A DNA stretch of 64,000 nucleotides from positions 5,340,713 through 5,404,712 of the forward strand of contig CM024172.1 in assembly GCA_013433145.1 (NCBI GenBank), read 5' to 3'. Both the position numbers and the translations under genes were made by a program. The notes below the pieces were generated by a model. It had not been told where the DNA came from, did not search any database, and was given only the letters and a program-made list of their open reading frames with translations. This stretch comes from Ascaris suum (taxonomy: Eukaryota; Nematoda; Chromadorea; Rhabditida; Ascarididae). Positions 49,626 to 61,289 of this stretch are shown here, in pieces. Positions within the stretch are counted from its first letter, which is position 1. Each line of letters begins with the position of its first letter.

Positions 49626-52349
49626 CTGCAACAGTGAAATGTCGGTACTCAGAGATGAGCACTATTTAAAGCAATGCGGACGTCCCACATGCTTAACTTT
49701 CAAAGATGAGAGTCGTTGCCTGCTGTGGCCATCAAAAACAAAAATAAGCAGTCCAATTATTTCGAGAATCATGTGCATATTTCCTTTATATCAAATGCTA
49801 AGTGGAGAAGAAGAATGACGTTTAAAAAAATCTGAAAGAACGCACGAAACACTCTTCCGTAAAAACGGTACGCCTAAGAGACTCTATCAAGCTTACCCAA
49901 AATTGGAGGAGGGGCTCACATGCAATGCTCAATCTCAAAGAGCACAACAATCTCTGCAAAATAATGTATAAACTAACTGCAGAAAACCAATAGTGGGGTT
50001 CCACATGTGCCTTCTATGCAAACTTTCAAAACCTCACAAAAAGCGAGTCACAATAACGTCACACCCATGCGTTAGCATACTTCTGCAGGCGTCGGTCTGT
50101 TTTTCTGTTTGCCGTCTGCTGGTTTTCTATGCGTGAACCACAACAGCTAAATCGATGGAATCTGTGGCTTCTTCAACCACCGCAACAGATACAGGCTTAA
50201 CTTCAACACCTTTGGCTTCTTCGACACAATTCCGTTCCAACTTAGCATTGTTTGCGCATATTACAATCCGATTCAACTTAGAAGTCATCAAGACTCAACT
50301 ACAACCAACTCCGTTCCCATAAAAGCTATTGCCTTGCATCCTGACAACCTAGGTCGTCCCACAGCACCTAATCCCAGCCTATAATCATGGCGCACAGAGA
50401 ACTCAGTGCGCTATTTCGTAATTTACTGTCACTTATATGGATCTCGTCTACCCGAACATCCATAGAGTTTACTCAGCACCACTCCTGCATCCCTCCCAGC
50501 CCGAACTGCATTCAGTGAAGAAATTCTGCCAGATCCACCTCAAACCACGTCACACAACTGGGCACTGATCGAATGCAACTCGATGGAGACATTAAGCTAC
50601 GGCATGCTAAACCAACTCATACTGATTTCCTTATAAAGGGTAGCATGCAACATTTACCGCACACATACCTGCAACGTTCCGCAAAGTGCGAAGAGCACAC
50701 GTTCACAAAATTACACCCCCGACCCTCCAAACTGCTGCTAAACACCCGAAACTGCGGCGAAAGCAACCACCCGACTCGCCTAACCGCAATGCAACGTGCG
50801 GAAAGCAAAGTTCACTTTGTGCTTCGGTGTTTTGAAAGCGGCCGTGGAAAATTAGGGTCTTTGAGCAGCATCTTGCAGCAGAAAGTTAAGTAAGACTGTG
50901 ACACTGAACAACCGTCATAAAGTCGACAATATGAAGTTTACACGATTATGTAAGAGAATTTGACTTGAAAAGTAGCTGAAGAAACAAGCGGGATATTAGG
51001 CTTGTTGTCACCAAAGTGAATCTGAAAGCTCTGTCACTCTCAGCATTTTCTGAGGTATAGATGTCGGACAAAGGAACACTTCGCTGGATCCCCTCACGAC
51101 ATCAAAGTGATATAGAGTCTAGGAACGTTGCTTGATGTTCCGACACAAATAGTAGCAAAAAGAAGGGCTTAATTCAAGGTCATATTTCTTGATATATGCC
51201 TCAATCTCATCTCTGTGTCACGAACCTCACGACAGTCTTTTTTCAATGCACCCCCTGTGGAACTCTCTCTCAAATAGATCACTACGAAACTCATCGTTCA
51301 TTTTGCTTCCACTACTTCCTCCAAGCTGGAGAATTGCCGTAAAAAGATGCGCATTATCAGTGAAGAGGAATCTTTTCAAGCACTTGTTGAGAGCAACAAA
51401 CAAGCCACCATTTTACTAGGAAATTGCGCTAACAGGTATCTTATTCGTTTCACTGTAAACTCAGTTCTGTAAATATCACCTTTTCAAAACGTCGGCAGCT
51501 GCGCCGTCCTTGTTCCTCACTAGAGACGAGGAGATCTTGCATCTTCAGGAAAAGAAGTCCGTCAAGTTAGAAGAACAGCTGTCGAAACAATCGAAAATCT
51601 TATCGAAGGATCGTTCCAAAAGGTAAATTCTTTGAAACTTCGGAGATTTCGATAAGGTGCGTATTTTTATCACTCTCATATTTCTAACAAAATTGTCGAT
51701 ACGCGAATTTTTCGTTGCGTGAGGTGAGAGGATGCTTAATTCTCCGAATTTGTTACGGAGCCTTCCCCATATTCGGCAAACCAAAGGATTCTCTGACGTT
51801 TAGTTTCATGTGACATTCGTCCTTTATCTTATTTGATTTAATTTCAACGTCACCTATGGGAAAGCATTCAAAAACTATGTGTGCCTGAACAGTAAGTAGT
51901 GCAAAACGTTCCCAAAGAAGCCAACCAAAGCGATCACAGAGGACGACACTACTGCAAAATGAGTTGGCGGTAACTGATGAAGGCCTTGCGAGAGTACTCA
52001 ATTTATCTATGCTGAAACACGGACAACAACAGTTTGCAATTTTCGACGACGTTTTAGCAATAGTCAACACTGCAACCTCCATTGGAGTTGACGGTTGATT
52101 ATAAGACGAAGTTGACGAGCATCACCTCTGCTAGAACACTTCATTTGCGACCTTGAGAAAACAGCCACCTTAAAGTTTGATATCAGTTGCACGGAATTTT
52201 TCATGGGAAATATTTAACTACCACTGTTTTGATCGACTGCTACAAGCATAAAGGTCCTTTCATAGAATATGGAAGTCGCAGCAAGGATCATTCAATTGAC
52301 GGGAGGTTTCGAGTTCGTCAGCAAGCACGTTAATACTATTCTGGATGTA
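49626..52349. other. No confident gene
   Basis: Upstream of the UBXN2-type gene. A 53-codon minus-strand frame at 50288-50127, rich in V and E, starts with ATG and ends in TAG but has no family match. A plus frame at about 51530-51622 ends at AAG/GTAAAT and could be an exon of charged sequence; unassigned. Confidence 0.3.
52066..52089 (-). repeat. 24-bp dispersed repeat, copy 1
   Basis: Identical over 24 bases to 54520-54543, about 2.45 kb away in the same orientation. On the minus strand both copies open a frame reading PMEVAV-x-T-x-A. Confidence 0.8.
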
Positions 52350-52870
52350 TCAGAACCATCGAAAGGATACATGAGGATCAAAATAGCACCCAAGACATTT
52401 TCTTATACCGGTATAAATTGAACGTGAAGTTGAGTAGCTATCTCCAATTCTCACTTGAATACCTGATCCACATAAAACTCCTCCGGCCCGCTCAAGATAT
52501 CGAGCCAACGGCACCATGTTTTCCTCACTTTCAGGAGTAGCTTTACACGACAGATCACATCAAAAGCCTTTGCATAGCCAACATGTACAGTTCCGCTCGA
52601 AAACTTTCATATTCAACTCAGGCAGCCAACCACTTACATAAGAGATAAATTGAGACGTCGTGAATGGACTCGACGCAAAGCCGAGCTGTGCACCATTCAG
52701 AAGGTGATTTCGCGTAAATCTATTTCGCATCTCTGACGGCTATTTTGATAATTTTATGAACGGCGAATGTCAAACTAATCGGACGATAGTTTTTTGCTGA
52801 GATAGCGGGTGTGTCTTCATCAAATGTCACACGAACGCATATTTCCAAGAAGTGCAGAGATGTGATGGGT
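52350..52870 (-). mobile_element. Decayed CR1-like non-LTR reverse transcriptase fragment
   Basis: On the minus strand, reading through stops and frame changes, successive pieces match reverse-transcriptase landmarks in order: WKYAFV; NYRPISLT (fingers motif); a degraded G-F-x-x-x-x-x-T-T-S-Q-x-x-x-Y-V block; VGYAKAFDVICRVKLLLKV (palm region of the F-D/A-K-A-F-D-x-V type); VRIGDSYSTSRS; and, after an apparent deletion, LGCYFDPHVSF. Several stops and shifts make it a dead relic. The catalytic Y-A-D-D box is not seen. The order and motif spelling point to the CR1/L3-like group rather than RTE. Confidence 0.65.
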
Positions 52871-55800
52871 GTTGTGGTGCATTATGAAACAGTAACGGAT
52901 ACTGTCATATATGAGTGAAACCTTTTGCTGAGTTTATTCGTCCTACGGCGAGCACGCTATTCAGACAAAATTTGCAGAGATAAGTGCGCAGATTGCTGGC
53001 AAAATTCGAAGCCGTCTTGCAGAAACGCCGATCGGCTGCAGGATTGGCATGCGATTCGAAATGTGATTTCGACTGTATTTCCATCACTTCCAGATCAATT
53101 TTTACTTGTTGTGCCATATGGAGAATATTGCAACAAGAAGGAGTGCTTTATATATATTTAGAGATATCCAGAAAGAAAAAGCAAACCGTTGAAGACATGA
53201 CATGTCTGTGATATCCGAAAAAATTCTGTTCAGCTCCGAAGTTGATGAGACCTAACCCTCGTGAGTTCCGGAATCTTATTTAGAGGCCCGCGAAATTGAG
53301 GGAGCTCGGACTTTCTCGAATGTCTTTGATGTCTCGGACACGGCGCCTGATTTTCGGAGCCCTAATGTGATTCTTGAATTCACGAGAAAATCTCACTCGC
53401 TTCTGCAAGGTTGATGAAACCACAGAAGAAAACGGCGACTATTGCTATGTTGTTTAGAGAGACAAAAGGATGGCACAGAACTTCGGACTAAACTTTCAAT
53501 AAAGACAAGAGACTGTCGCATTCTGCTTGAACATCAAACGATGAAGCAGTTTTGCAGTGTTTATAGGGCAGGTAACACAAAAGTCCAACGCGACTGGCGA
53601 CTGAAAAATTTGGTGATAAGTACGGGGCAGATGACGCGATCCGTCGCATCAGTCCCTTTCTCGGTTTTATGAGCAAGGAAGTTGTATCAGGGTGCCTACG
53701 ATGTTGTACAACGCAGCACATCGTGCTGATAAATGCTTGCCGATGCCGTTCGTCCCGTATAATTTCGGGCTTTGAGAATTGTTTCGGGCCTTCCATGTTC
53801 AGAGGCTATGAATTTGGTAAGCCCTGGTTTTCAGAGTCACGAATGCCAGCATTGTCGGAAAAGAAAGGACGGATTGCAGCTTGGCGTTAGGATGGTTGAT
53901 TTAAAGCTGATTTTCAGTTGGCGAAAAAAAAAACCTTTTTTGCAAAACTTTTCATAAGCTTGGCTGCGTTCCTAAATGAGCTGTTGTGCACGATGAGCAG
54001 GCGGTTCGCTATGCCTCTTTGTCGGAAAGAAGCCATCTACGATCCCACTGCAGACTTCGAACACGACGCGACGGGAACCGATCGCCTCAAACAAACATTC
54101 TTGCTCAGTAGAGTTTAGTGAGCAATTCAACAAAAGAGAGCGTTTCCAATTGTTGTCGTTCATATTTTCGGTGTTATACTATTCAGAATGTTTCATTTTG
54201 CGAATATTTGAATTGCGATGTTAGAGATAATCCATTCCGTATATACGAACTATTGGAAATTAAAAAAATTTTTAGTCAGCTTGAACTTGATTCCTTGATT
54301 CCTTGAACTTGTTTCTTGAACTTGAGGGCGAACGAAAAACTTAAGCTGTACTTTAAGAAATGATACTTCGCAAATTGTTAATATCAGTTTGTTTTAAATA
54401 TAGATTTTTTTTCAATTATGTTCAAATTCGTAGTCAGTAAACGAGACGACGATTCCCAAGAAACCTCATTTGCATTCGTCTCTTTTCTTTCGTCAATTCG
54501 CTTACAAAAAGCAGTAGTGAACACTGCAACCTCCATTGGAGTTTCAGTTGAAAACATAACAAACAACCGAAAACATTGAGCAGTATTATGCTCATTTCAC
54601 AAGTCATACGCGCCTGGATGTTCTGCGTTTACATTCAATTGTCTCGCTAACGCGTTTTTATACCTTTCTCAGTCGATGAAGCATGGTTTCCATCAGTAAT
54701 GAAAAAAGATTATTCCTTACTCTTTATTGATCTCATATGTTATTGACTTCTGATCCGTTCACCACAGCTGTAGCCACTGGAAACATCCACCAACAACGTT
54801 CTTCACAGCTTTCAGCTCAAAGTAGTCCACATCCAAAATGAGTTAAGGTTGCAGAAGCACAGAACCCTCCTATATTCATGAGCAGCCTCGAATTAATTGA
54901 CCTAAGAGCAAGCACTTACTCGTATTTGAGTCCGTTATCCTTCTATTTTAACTTCGCTCCGAATCTCTCATTTTCGTTCTCACCTCATTCTCGTGATTTT
55001 TGATTAGTTCCGTCCGTTGCATTCTTTTAAGCTATTGTCGCTGTCTACACATAATCAGCAAATGTGTTACCTTCCTCTGCTTAATTCCTGGATCACGTTG
55101 CTGCTATATTCGCGTGCATCATTGGTTTATGGGTTTTCTTCTTTTTTTGCTGCAATGAATCATTCGCACAATCCGAATAAACATTATTTTTCTTCACTGT
55201 AGTAGTTAAATCGGTTAAATCTTTATTTCCTCTCGAGAAGTTATCGAAATGCCAAATCCTTGCTCCAGTATCGCAGCTCCTTTCATTTCAAGCGATCGGC
55301 TTCTTAACATGCATTGGCAACACCAATGGTTCGTAGAACGCTTTTTAAAATCATTGGCATAAAGACGACGATAGAAATGCGCAAAATGTTGCCATCAATG
55401 GAAACACCTTTCGAATCAGTGAGGTCGCTGAAATGTTTTGTGAGGAAGCAACAGGCCTCTTATGAAACAAATTTCAATGGGAAAGGAGGTGACATTTTCG
55501 TTATTGTTTAAGCCTCCTTCATAAGAACGACACCACCATTCCTCCTTTGCACTACTCGAAAAACCATATTGTCATCTTAGTTTTGCAACGCGTTCCACGG
55601 CACCGAAAAGAGCTCTTCACACTAAAATTCACCTTTATTCGTTAACTGCATCATAAATAAGACAACCATGAAGACAACGCCTAAAAGCAAATTGTTTACT
55701 CTCGCATGTACGTCGGTAGCTATACGTGTATAGCTGAGTCTCGTGGCAACCCACACAACATAACCAGAGAAAATTTTGTCGCTTGTACTTTTGTTTTATT

Positions 55801-56270
55801 TTATATTAGTTTATCGCTCACACACGGTACCAGTAGTGAGCGCCGATACGTTCAGTGAGGAAATCAGACACCCTCAAATTGCGCGTGGTTCCACTGAAGG
55901 TAGCACTGATTCATTTCACTAGCAAATCAGTCAGTAATCAATTCTGTTATATTAAACATCGTGCTTCTAGTATCCCATAATAATTTGACCCAATTTTCGA
56001 ATATCATTTTGCAACGTCGTTGTTGAAACGTGCAATGACTCATCACCTGGTGAAACATCTCGAATATTCTACGGGTGCAATAATATTTCACGGAATTCTT
56101 CTGTGAAATATCTCAAACTCGTACATTTATAGAACGGAGAGCCATCAATTTGCCCATTAAATTTTAATGGATTTGCTTTTCGATGGGATAATAACATTCG
56201 TCGATGAGTTTATTTGCTCGAAGATGAGCACTGTTCACATCGAGAAAGTGACTATTTCTTTTTGCCACAG
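52871..56270. other. No confident gene
   Basis: Flanks the dead retroposon. Long frames on both strands at 53480-53890 give no recognised domain and may be more of the same old element. Confidence 0.3.
54520..54543 (-). repeat. 24-bp dispersed repeat, copy 2
   Basis: Exact match to 52066-52089. Here the minus frame continues to a potential donor (TTTTT/GTAAGCG). Confidence 0.8.
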
Positions 56271-57001
56271 TGAAATATCGATTCTTGTATCATATGAATC
56301 CGCTCTCCCTCATAAATATGTTTAGCCCTCCATCAAGGTGGAACTGCAAGTGTCTGTTAAGAGCGCAATGGAAACGGCTCCTTGACGCGATTGAGGAAAA
56401 CCGTGTGATGTCGTTGAGTGGATTTTGGACAAACGGGCACTGTTCATTGGTGCAGGTTTAACCTTTTTTCACACTTGTGTTCTTTGACCGGTAGTTAAAA
56501 GTGTCGAAATCAAAAGCGCTAATATCGCTCATCAGTAGGACATACAAACATGCAAATAAACAACCAAATTGCAAATTTGAGGGGAGGGCAACGCAAAGAA
56601 TACCTCTATCGCAAATCGTGGAAAACACAAGCGCCTCTAAGCAAAAAAACCCACTCGTCGAGTAGCGAAAAAACTAATGAGCAACAAGTTCTTCTCGTTA
56701 TTCAACTTTCACTTCTTGTTTTCAGCATTACCTTCACAAAGTGCAACAGCAAACGCGACACTGATTTTATTCGGAAATTCAAAGAATCTCAACGGTAAAA
56801 CGTCACACAGTGATATTCTTCACATTCTTCGTTTATATAACGCGCATGGTTAAATGGGATTTTATTTTTCACTTCATTAAAAAATATTGTAGTGAGTGTT
56901 GCTCAATTTCTCTAAGGTTGGCTGATGTGGTCAGCACCCATCACCTATGGTTCCTAGAAGCAAAACCTCATGAAGATTCATATCTAAGGCGAACCGCTTA
57001 G
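56271..57001 (+). CDS. Candidate three-exon gene end, unrecognised
   Basis: Three blocks join in phase. 56271-56337 follows a strong acceptor (TTTCTTTTTGCCACAG) and ends at the donor CAAG/GTGGAA. 56726-56794 follows CTTCTTGTTTTCAG and ends at CAACG/GTAAAA. The last, about 56921-57001, follows a weaker CTCTAAG and ends in TAG. The joined peptide includes FTKCNSKRDTDFIRKFKES and LADVVSTHHLWFLEAKPHED; no domain is recognised. The first block stays open further, to about 56455 (KRLLDAIEENRVMSLSGFW), so its true 3' end is uncertain. Confidence 0.3.
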
Positions 57002-59293
57002 CTGTTATCTAAGGTGGCCGTGTAAAGACTATGTTCGCTGATGCACTGACAAAAAATCTACGCTGCCGAGCACTTCAAAAATCGCGGTTTTTCTAACTTT
57101 CCATGCTTTACGAAATCTCTCTGTAGATAAATAAGAGAAATGTTTGTGCGATAAGTGCCTACGGATTTGCGCATTCTCAGACACAAAACTCAATTGCCTA
57201 TATCGTCGTTTCTTTTAATTTTTCTTAACCCAATTAGAGACTTCACCGAATGTGCCGTCGTATTCATTATCCGCAGGAGGAATCCGACGAGATTCATCGC
57301 TTATTTGCAATGAAATTTTTGGGGTTTATTGGAACTGTCCGCAAGAAGACCACAAAAATCCCATTAGAAGACTATTCAAAATTTCACAAATGCTGCGCTT
57401 CATAGATAGGATCGTTTTGATGCCATTCATTTGAACGATTTACTCGGCTGCTTCGTCTCGGCAGGTGAAGTTCCGAATTTGTTGCTCAGCTATATCTAAA
57501 ATTCTTACCATTAAACCTCTTACGTGGATTTTGCCACAATCACCACCTAAATGACAGGTGAGCCGCCTTCAAAGAAGAACCACGAAAAGGATCAATCCTA
57601 TACATACACGGTTGAACGGAGGTTCTTCAACTTGCTGAGTTAATGTGAGCAAATGCTTCTATCAGAGGCGAGCAGACTATATATAAAAATATAAAAGAAG
57701 AATCCCTGTTGCTGTGAGGTGCCGCAGGCGTTTGTAAGTTTAACGAAGTGAACAAAAAACACTCATAAATTAGCTTACAAAAACCATTATAGCGAATGCA
57801 GCTCAATCTCTTAGGGTCGAAAGCGAAGCCGAAGCTGATGCAGATATCATCTTTTACTTCGTCGTCTTTTATGCCCAAAGATTCCTGCAATTAAGCCACA
57901 AAATTCTTCATTCCTTGTTGTGACCAATACATACGTGGGCGCGATTAAAAATACACACACTGCTAACCGCCATTGAGCATATGTGCGACATCCATTTCAT
58001 TCAATCCGCACTCGATTGTTATAATCCGCAAGACCCACTTTGTTTTGCAAGATCCGCAAGACTCATTTTATCTATTCTATCCGCAAGGTATATTTTATTC
58101 ACTGCATTGGCTACTAGGGATTTTCATCCCTTGCGAGGCTAGAACCCGAGAGATTTGAGGAAGATTTTGAGAGGTAGTAGATTTGCGAGGTAAAGTGAGA
58201 CAGAGGTGGACCGAAATAGGCGTGTTTATCGACTGGAGACCCAAATATGTGAACAAATAGGCGTCGTTTTCGCAATGTGTTCACGCACATTAAAAAACAC
58301 CTGATATTTGGTTACCGGTAATCGGTAATGAACAAGCTCATGAAGGAAGAAGTAAATTTAGGTCACCGCATCCCTTCGATAATAGCAGCGATATCGCACA
58401 AACAACGAGAAATATGAGGTAGTATTATGATCATGCTCAGAGCTCGCTTTTATTCTCTCGTATCGGTTGAGTCGAGGAACGTTAATTAATTAGATATTTA
58501 TTATATAACGTGCTATTTTGAAACGTTTCTTAGATGCAACCTAATGAATGCTCAAACGAAACGAGAGACGATAACTTACGAATTGGAGCACGCATTCCGC
58601 GCTTTTCGGTTCAAACGTCCAAGGCTCTATGCACCACGGTGGCCGGATGAATTTTACTTAAATTTTAAAATTTATGGAATACACTTCATCACAATCTTTG
58701 ATCTCTGTCGAAGTGTTATCTAAGAGGACTCAACTGCTTACATCTGTTAGAATAATTGGCAGTGCCACTTTGATAACTAACTGAAGCAAAGCAATGGAAA
58801 AGGTTAAACGTGGGAATCGAAGAGACAGAGCATGCTTACTGAATCGATCATGAAACGTACAATTAAATTGAAATGCCTTAAGCGTTTTCGGTGGAAGAAT
58901 TTTTGGGCGCTGCTGATAGCACCGAAAGAAGCATAAACCCTTTCATGATGGTTTTTCGTTATGTGAGATGCACGAGCTGATTTCCACAGGAAGTATGCCC
59001 CCAAACAACAAACATTCGCAAACGTTCATCGACGCATAGTGCTCCGACCCGTTTCTAGGATCGTCTTAGTGCAGCATCGAGCACGAGGAATGGTTATGAG
59101 CAACTGACTTGTTCATCATAGTGTGCACAAATATATATTGCTACCGTTGCATTACTCGTTTTCTGCTAGAGACAGTCGATAACTCCTACGAATTACTCTT
59201 TTAACAACGACAAGTAGGAATTACTGTGAATCCTCTGGGATCGGTTTCTACCTGAGAGATCTTAACAAAATTTGATCGTCCGCCATTCCACAG
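57002..59293. other. No confident gene
   Basis: A plus-strand GTAAGT donor near 57734, preceded by a short open frame and a TATA-rich stretch, could be a start exon, but no partner was found. The rest shows only chance frames. Confidence 0.3.
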
Positions 59294-59653
59294 TACATCT
59301 CACGGTTTGTGCTTCAAAATATGTCGGGATCTGCCATATTCGCCCTATCATTTATATCAGGCGGACTAGATGAAGAGCTCCGAATGTGGCGTGAGAGGTG
59401 AGACAGTTTTAACAAGAATTTTTTGTTGCAATTAAAGATCTGCAGCGATTGGCATATGAGAGTGCCAAACACTTTATTTCAAAAGGAAAATCCGATCACA
59501 GTCTTTTGAATTGCAAATGTTGGCGATGAATACTGCGAAGTAATCATAAGCATCCTCCAATCTGAAGGCATAGAAACCGTTGCTCATAGCACTCACTTCT
59601 ACGACGATCTATACTTATGGGACGGAAAGCACGAATTCAGTCGTAATAAATGA
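59294..59653 (+). CDS. Candidate two-exon gene end with an apparent one-base frame break, unrecognised
   Basis: The first block follows the acceptor CCATTCCACAG and is open to 59390 (YISRFVLQNMSGSAIFALSF, then GGLDEELRMW), with the donor C/GTGAGA. A 47-nt intron ends in TTAAAG at 59437. The second block continues LQRLAYESAKHFISKGKSDH, then hits a stop unless one base is skipped near 59508. After that shift the frame reads VGDEYCEVIISILQSEG and FYDDLYLWDGKHEFSRNK to TGA at 59651-59653, which overlaps an AATAAA. The composition on both sides of the shift looks coding. Either a pseudogene, a base error, or a chance alignment of frames; no family recognised. Confidence 0.35.
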
Positions 59654-60511
59654 CGTCAATGTTTTCACCTGAAACAACTCATATGAATTCAATGGAAAAC
59701 AAATGGGAAAACATCCTTACAAGCGCCGATGACGAAAGCGCTGAAATGGAGGAGAAGAACTGCTCGAATAACCGCCATCCTTATAGTCACCTCCACAAAT
59801 AATGGCATTCTTTCATTGAAACAATTCAATGTAAGCAGCCAAATTGCATGGCGGTTGAAGCCGATTTGCATAATAGAAGACTATGCAAATTAGCCAACAA
59901 AGCATATATTGCTTTCGTTAGTACGCCATAAGCGTCATAAGACGATAATCCCTCATCCCATGAATACTTTCTCAGAATAGCAGTACAATGATAGTCACCA
60001 TTACCTCATGAACGTTGTTTTAGCAACGAGTAGTTTGCAATCAATTAAGCAATGTTGCTGTCCAAAGAATAAACTACTAAAACAAAATCTCACCGAAGTA
60101 TGCAGTTGCATATTTAAGAGAAGTTAGCGGTTATTCGGCAGTCCAATAAAGACTCTTTCGATGCTTTGGTGCGGTGCGTTTCTTCTTTTATTCATCGTCA
60201 CGCCTTGCGAGGCCGTAAATGTATGTCAGCTCTTCGAAATTGGAATGAAACTTTTATGCCTTTGAACGAATGTGCTCACAAAACAATGCAAACTTTTAAC
60301 GAATGATCAACTTGTTAGTGTTCTGCAAAAGACCCTACTTAGTGGTTTCGATTACTGACTTGATAATTGACGTGTCTGCCACTTTGCCGAATTCGATGTT
60401 GCAAATGGCATTCCTCATTATCCTTGTAATTCGATCATATATGATCACAGTCTAGGAAACGCATCCGATTATTGAGAGCGAGAAAAGAACCGAGCTTTTC
60501 ACTTCAAACGG

Positions 60512-60518
60512 TATAAAA
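60512..60518 (+). promoter_or_regulatory. TATA-like box upstream of the small membrane protein gene
   Basis: TATAAAA in the context CGGTATAAAACCGCC, 69 bases before the ATG at 60581. The spacing would suit a start of transcription near 60540-60545. Confidence 0.35.
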
Positions 60519-60580
60519 CCGCCTTCATCTCTGCTGAAATTTGTAATTCAGTAAAAGGTGGTCTAAGGAATGTGCATGCG

Positions 60581-61289
60581 ATGAAGGTTTATAGTTTGAA
60601 GGTGACGTGCGCCCAGGCAACGACTGCACTACAAGCATGGGCAACTCTTCTTCTCGTTGTTCCAACAGTGATCAACATCGTTTCGGCAGTATTCGCCGCT
60701 CTCACAATCGTACAAATCATTCGATTACGACGAATTACCGATGGCATTCAAAGCAGGTTGCATTTCACCGAGAATCTTTCCTTCATTTTATCCAATTAGC
60801 TCATTCCTTGCATTTAGATTGCATAATTTCCACTGAGAAGGCTTGCATGCAGTGCTGATTCCACTGTTCGGTCACTACTACCTTGAAATTCCACTTCGTA
60901 TATAACTTCAATGACTCAGTAAAACATTGTTATCTAACTTCATCACTCTAGAAACAAAATTGATTCTTGATGTTCCCAAAACAACACTCTGCTGATTTCC
61001 GCTTATTTTGCTTGCTCTGTAGGGCAGGCCTAGCTCAGTCACTTCAAGAAATGCCCTGAAATGCATTCAGAGATCGTTGCCGGTTGCATGTAGTAGATGT
61101 GAGGCTGCCATTTCCAGCACAAATTGGCTTACGAGAACTGCGGTACGTGCTAGTCTCGGACCAACCGCAAAGAGAGCACTCATGGAGTACGCTCGTAAGA
61201 AACCTGGACTTGAACAATACGTTCTAGCACCTCCACCTGTTGCTAGTACCGACTCGGGCCCACCCCAGGATATCGGATCGGTGCGCTAA
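60581..61289 (+). CDS. Probable small single-pass membrane protein (115 aa), unrecognised
   Basis: Exon 60581-60756 ends at AGCAG/GTTGCA. Exon 61118-61289 follows a consensus TTTCCAG and ends in TAA; the 361-bp intron joins in phase (AG + C = Ser). The product has a short N-terminus (MKVYSLKVTCAQ), one strong membrane segment at about 21-48 (ATLLLVVPTVINIVSAVFAA), a basic stop-transfer stretch RLRR, and a polar tail with KRALMEYARKKPGLEQYV and a Pro-rich end (APPPVASTDSGPP). The positive residues after the helix suggest the tail is cytoplasmic. The GTTGCA donor is weak. An upstream acceptor (GCGCCCAG at 60611-60618) could mean the first residues belong to another exon. The family is unknown to me, so no function is proposed. 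Confidence 0.55.

Noticed and set aside
50127..50288. 53-codon V/E-rich minus ORF as a small gene
   Set aside because: Single short frame with no splice support, homology or poly(A) signal.
61029..61100. tRNA-like A box (GCCTAGCTCAGTC)
   Set aside because: No B box, no cloverleaf and no acceptor-stem pairing; it lies in the intron before the second exon of the small membrane protein gene.
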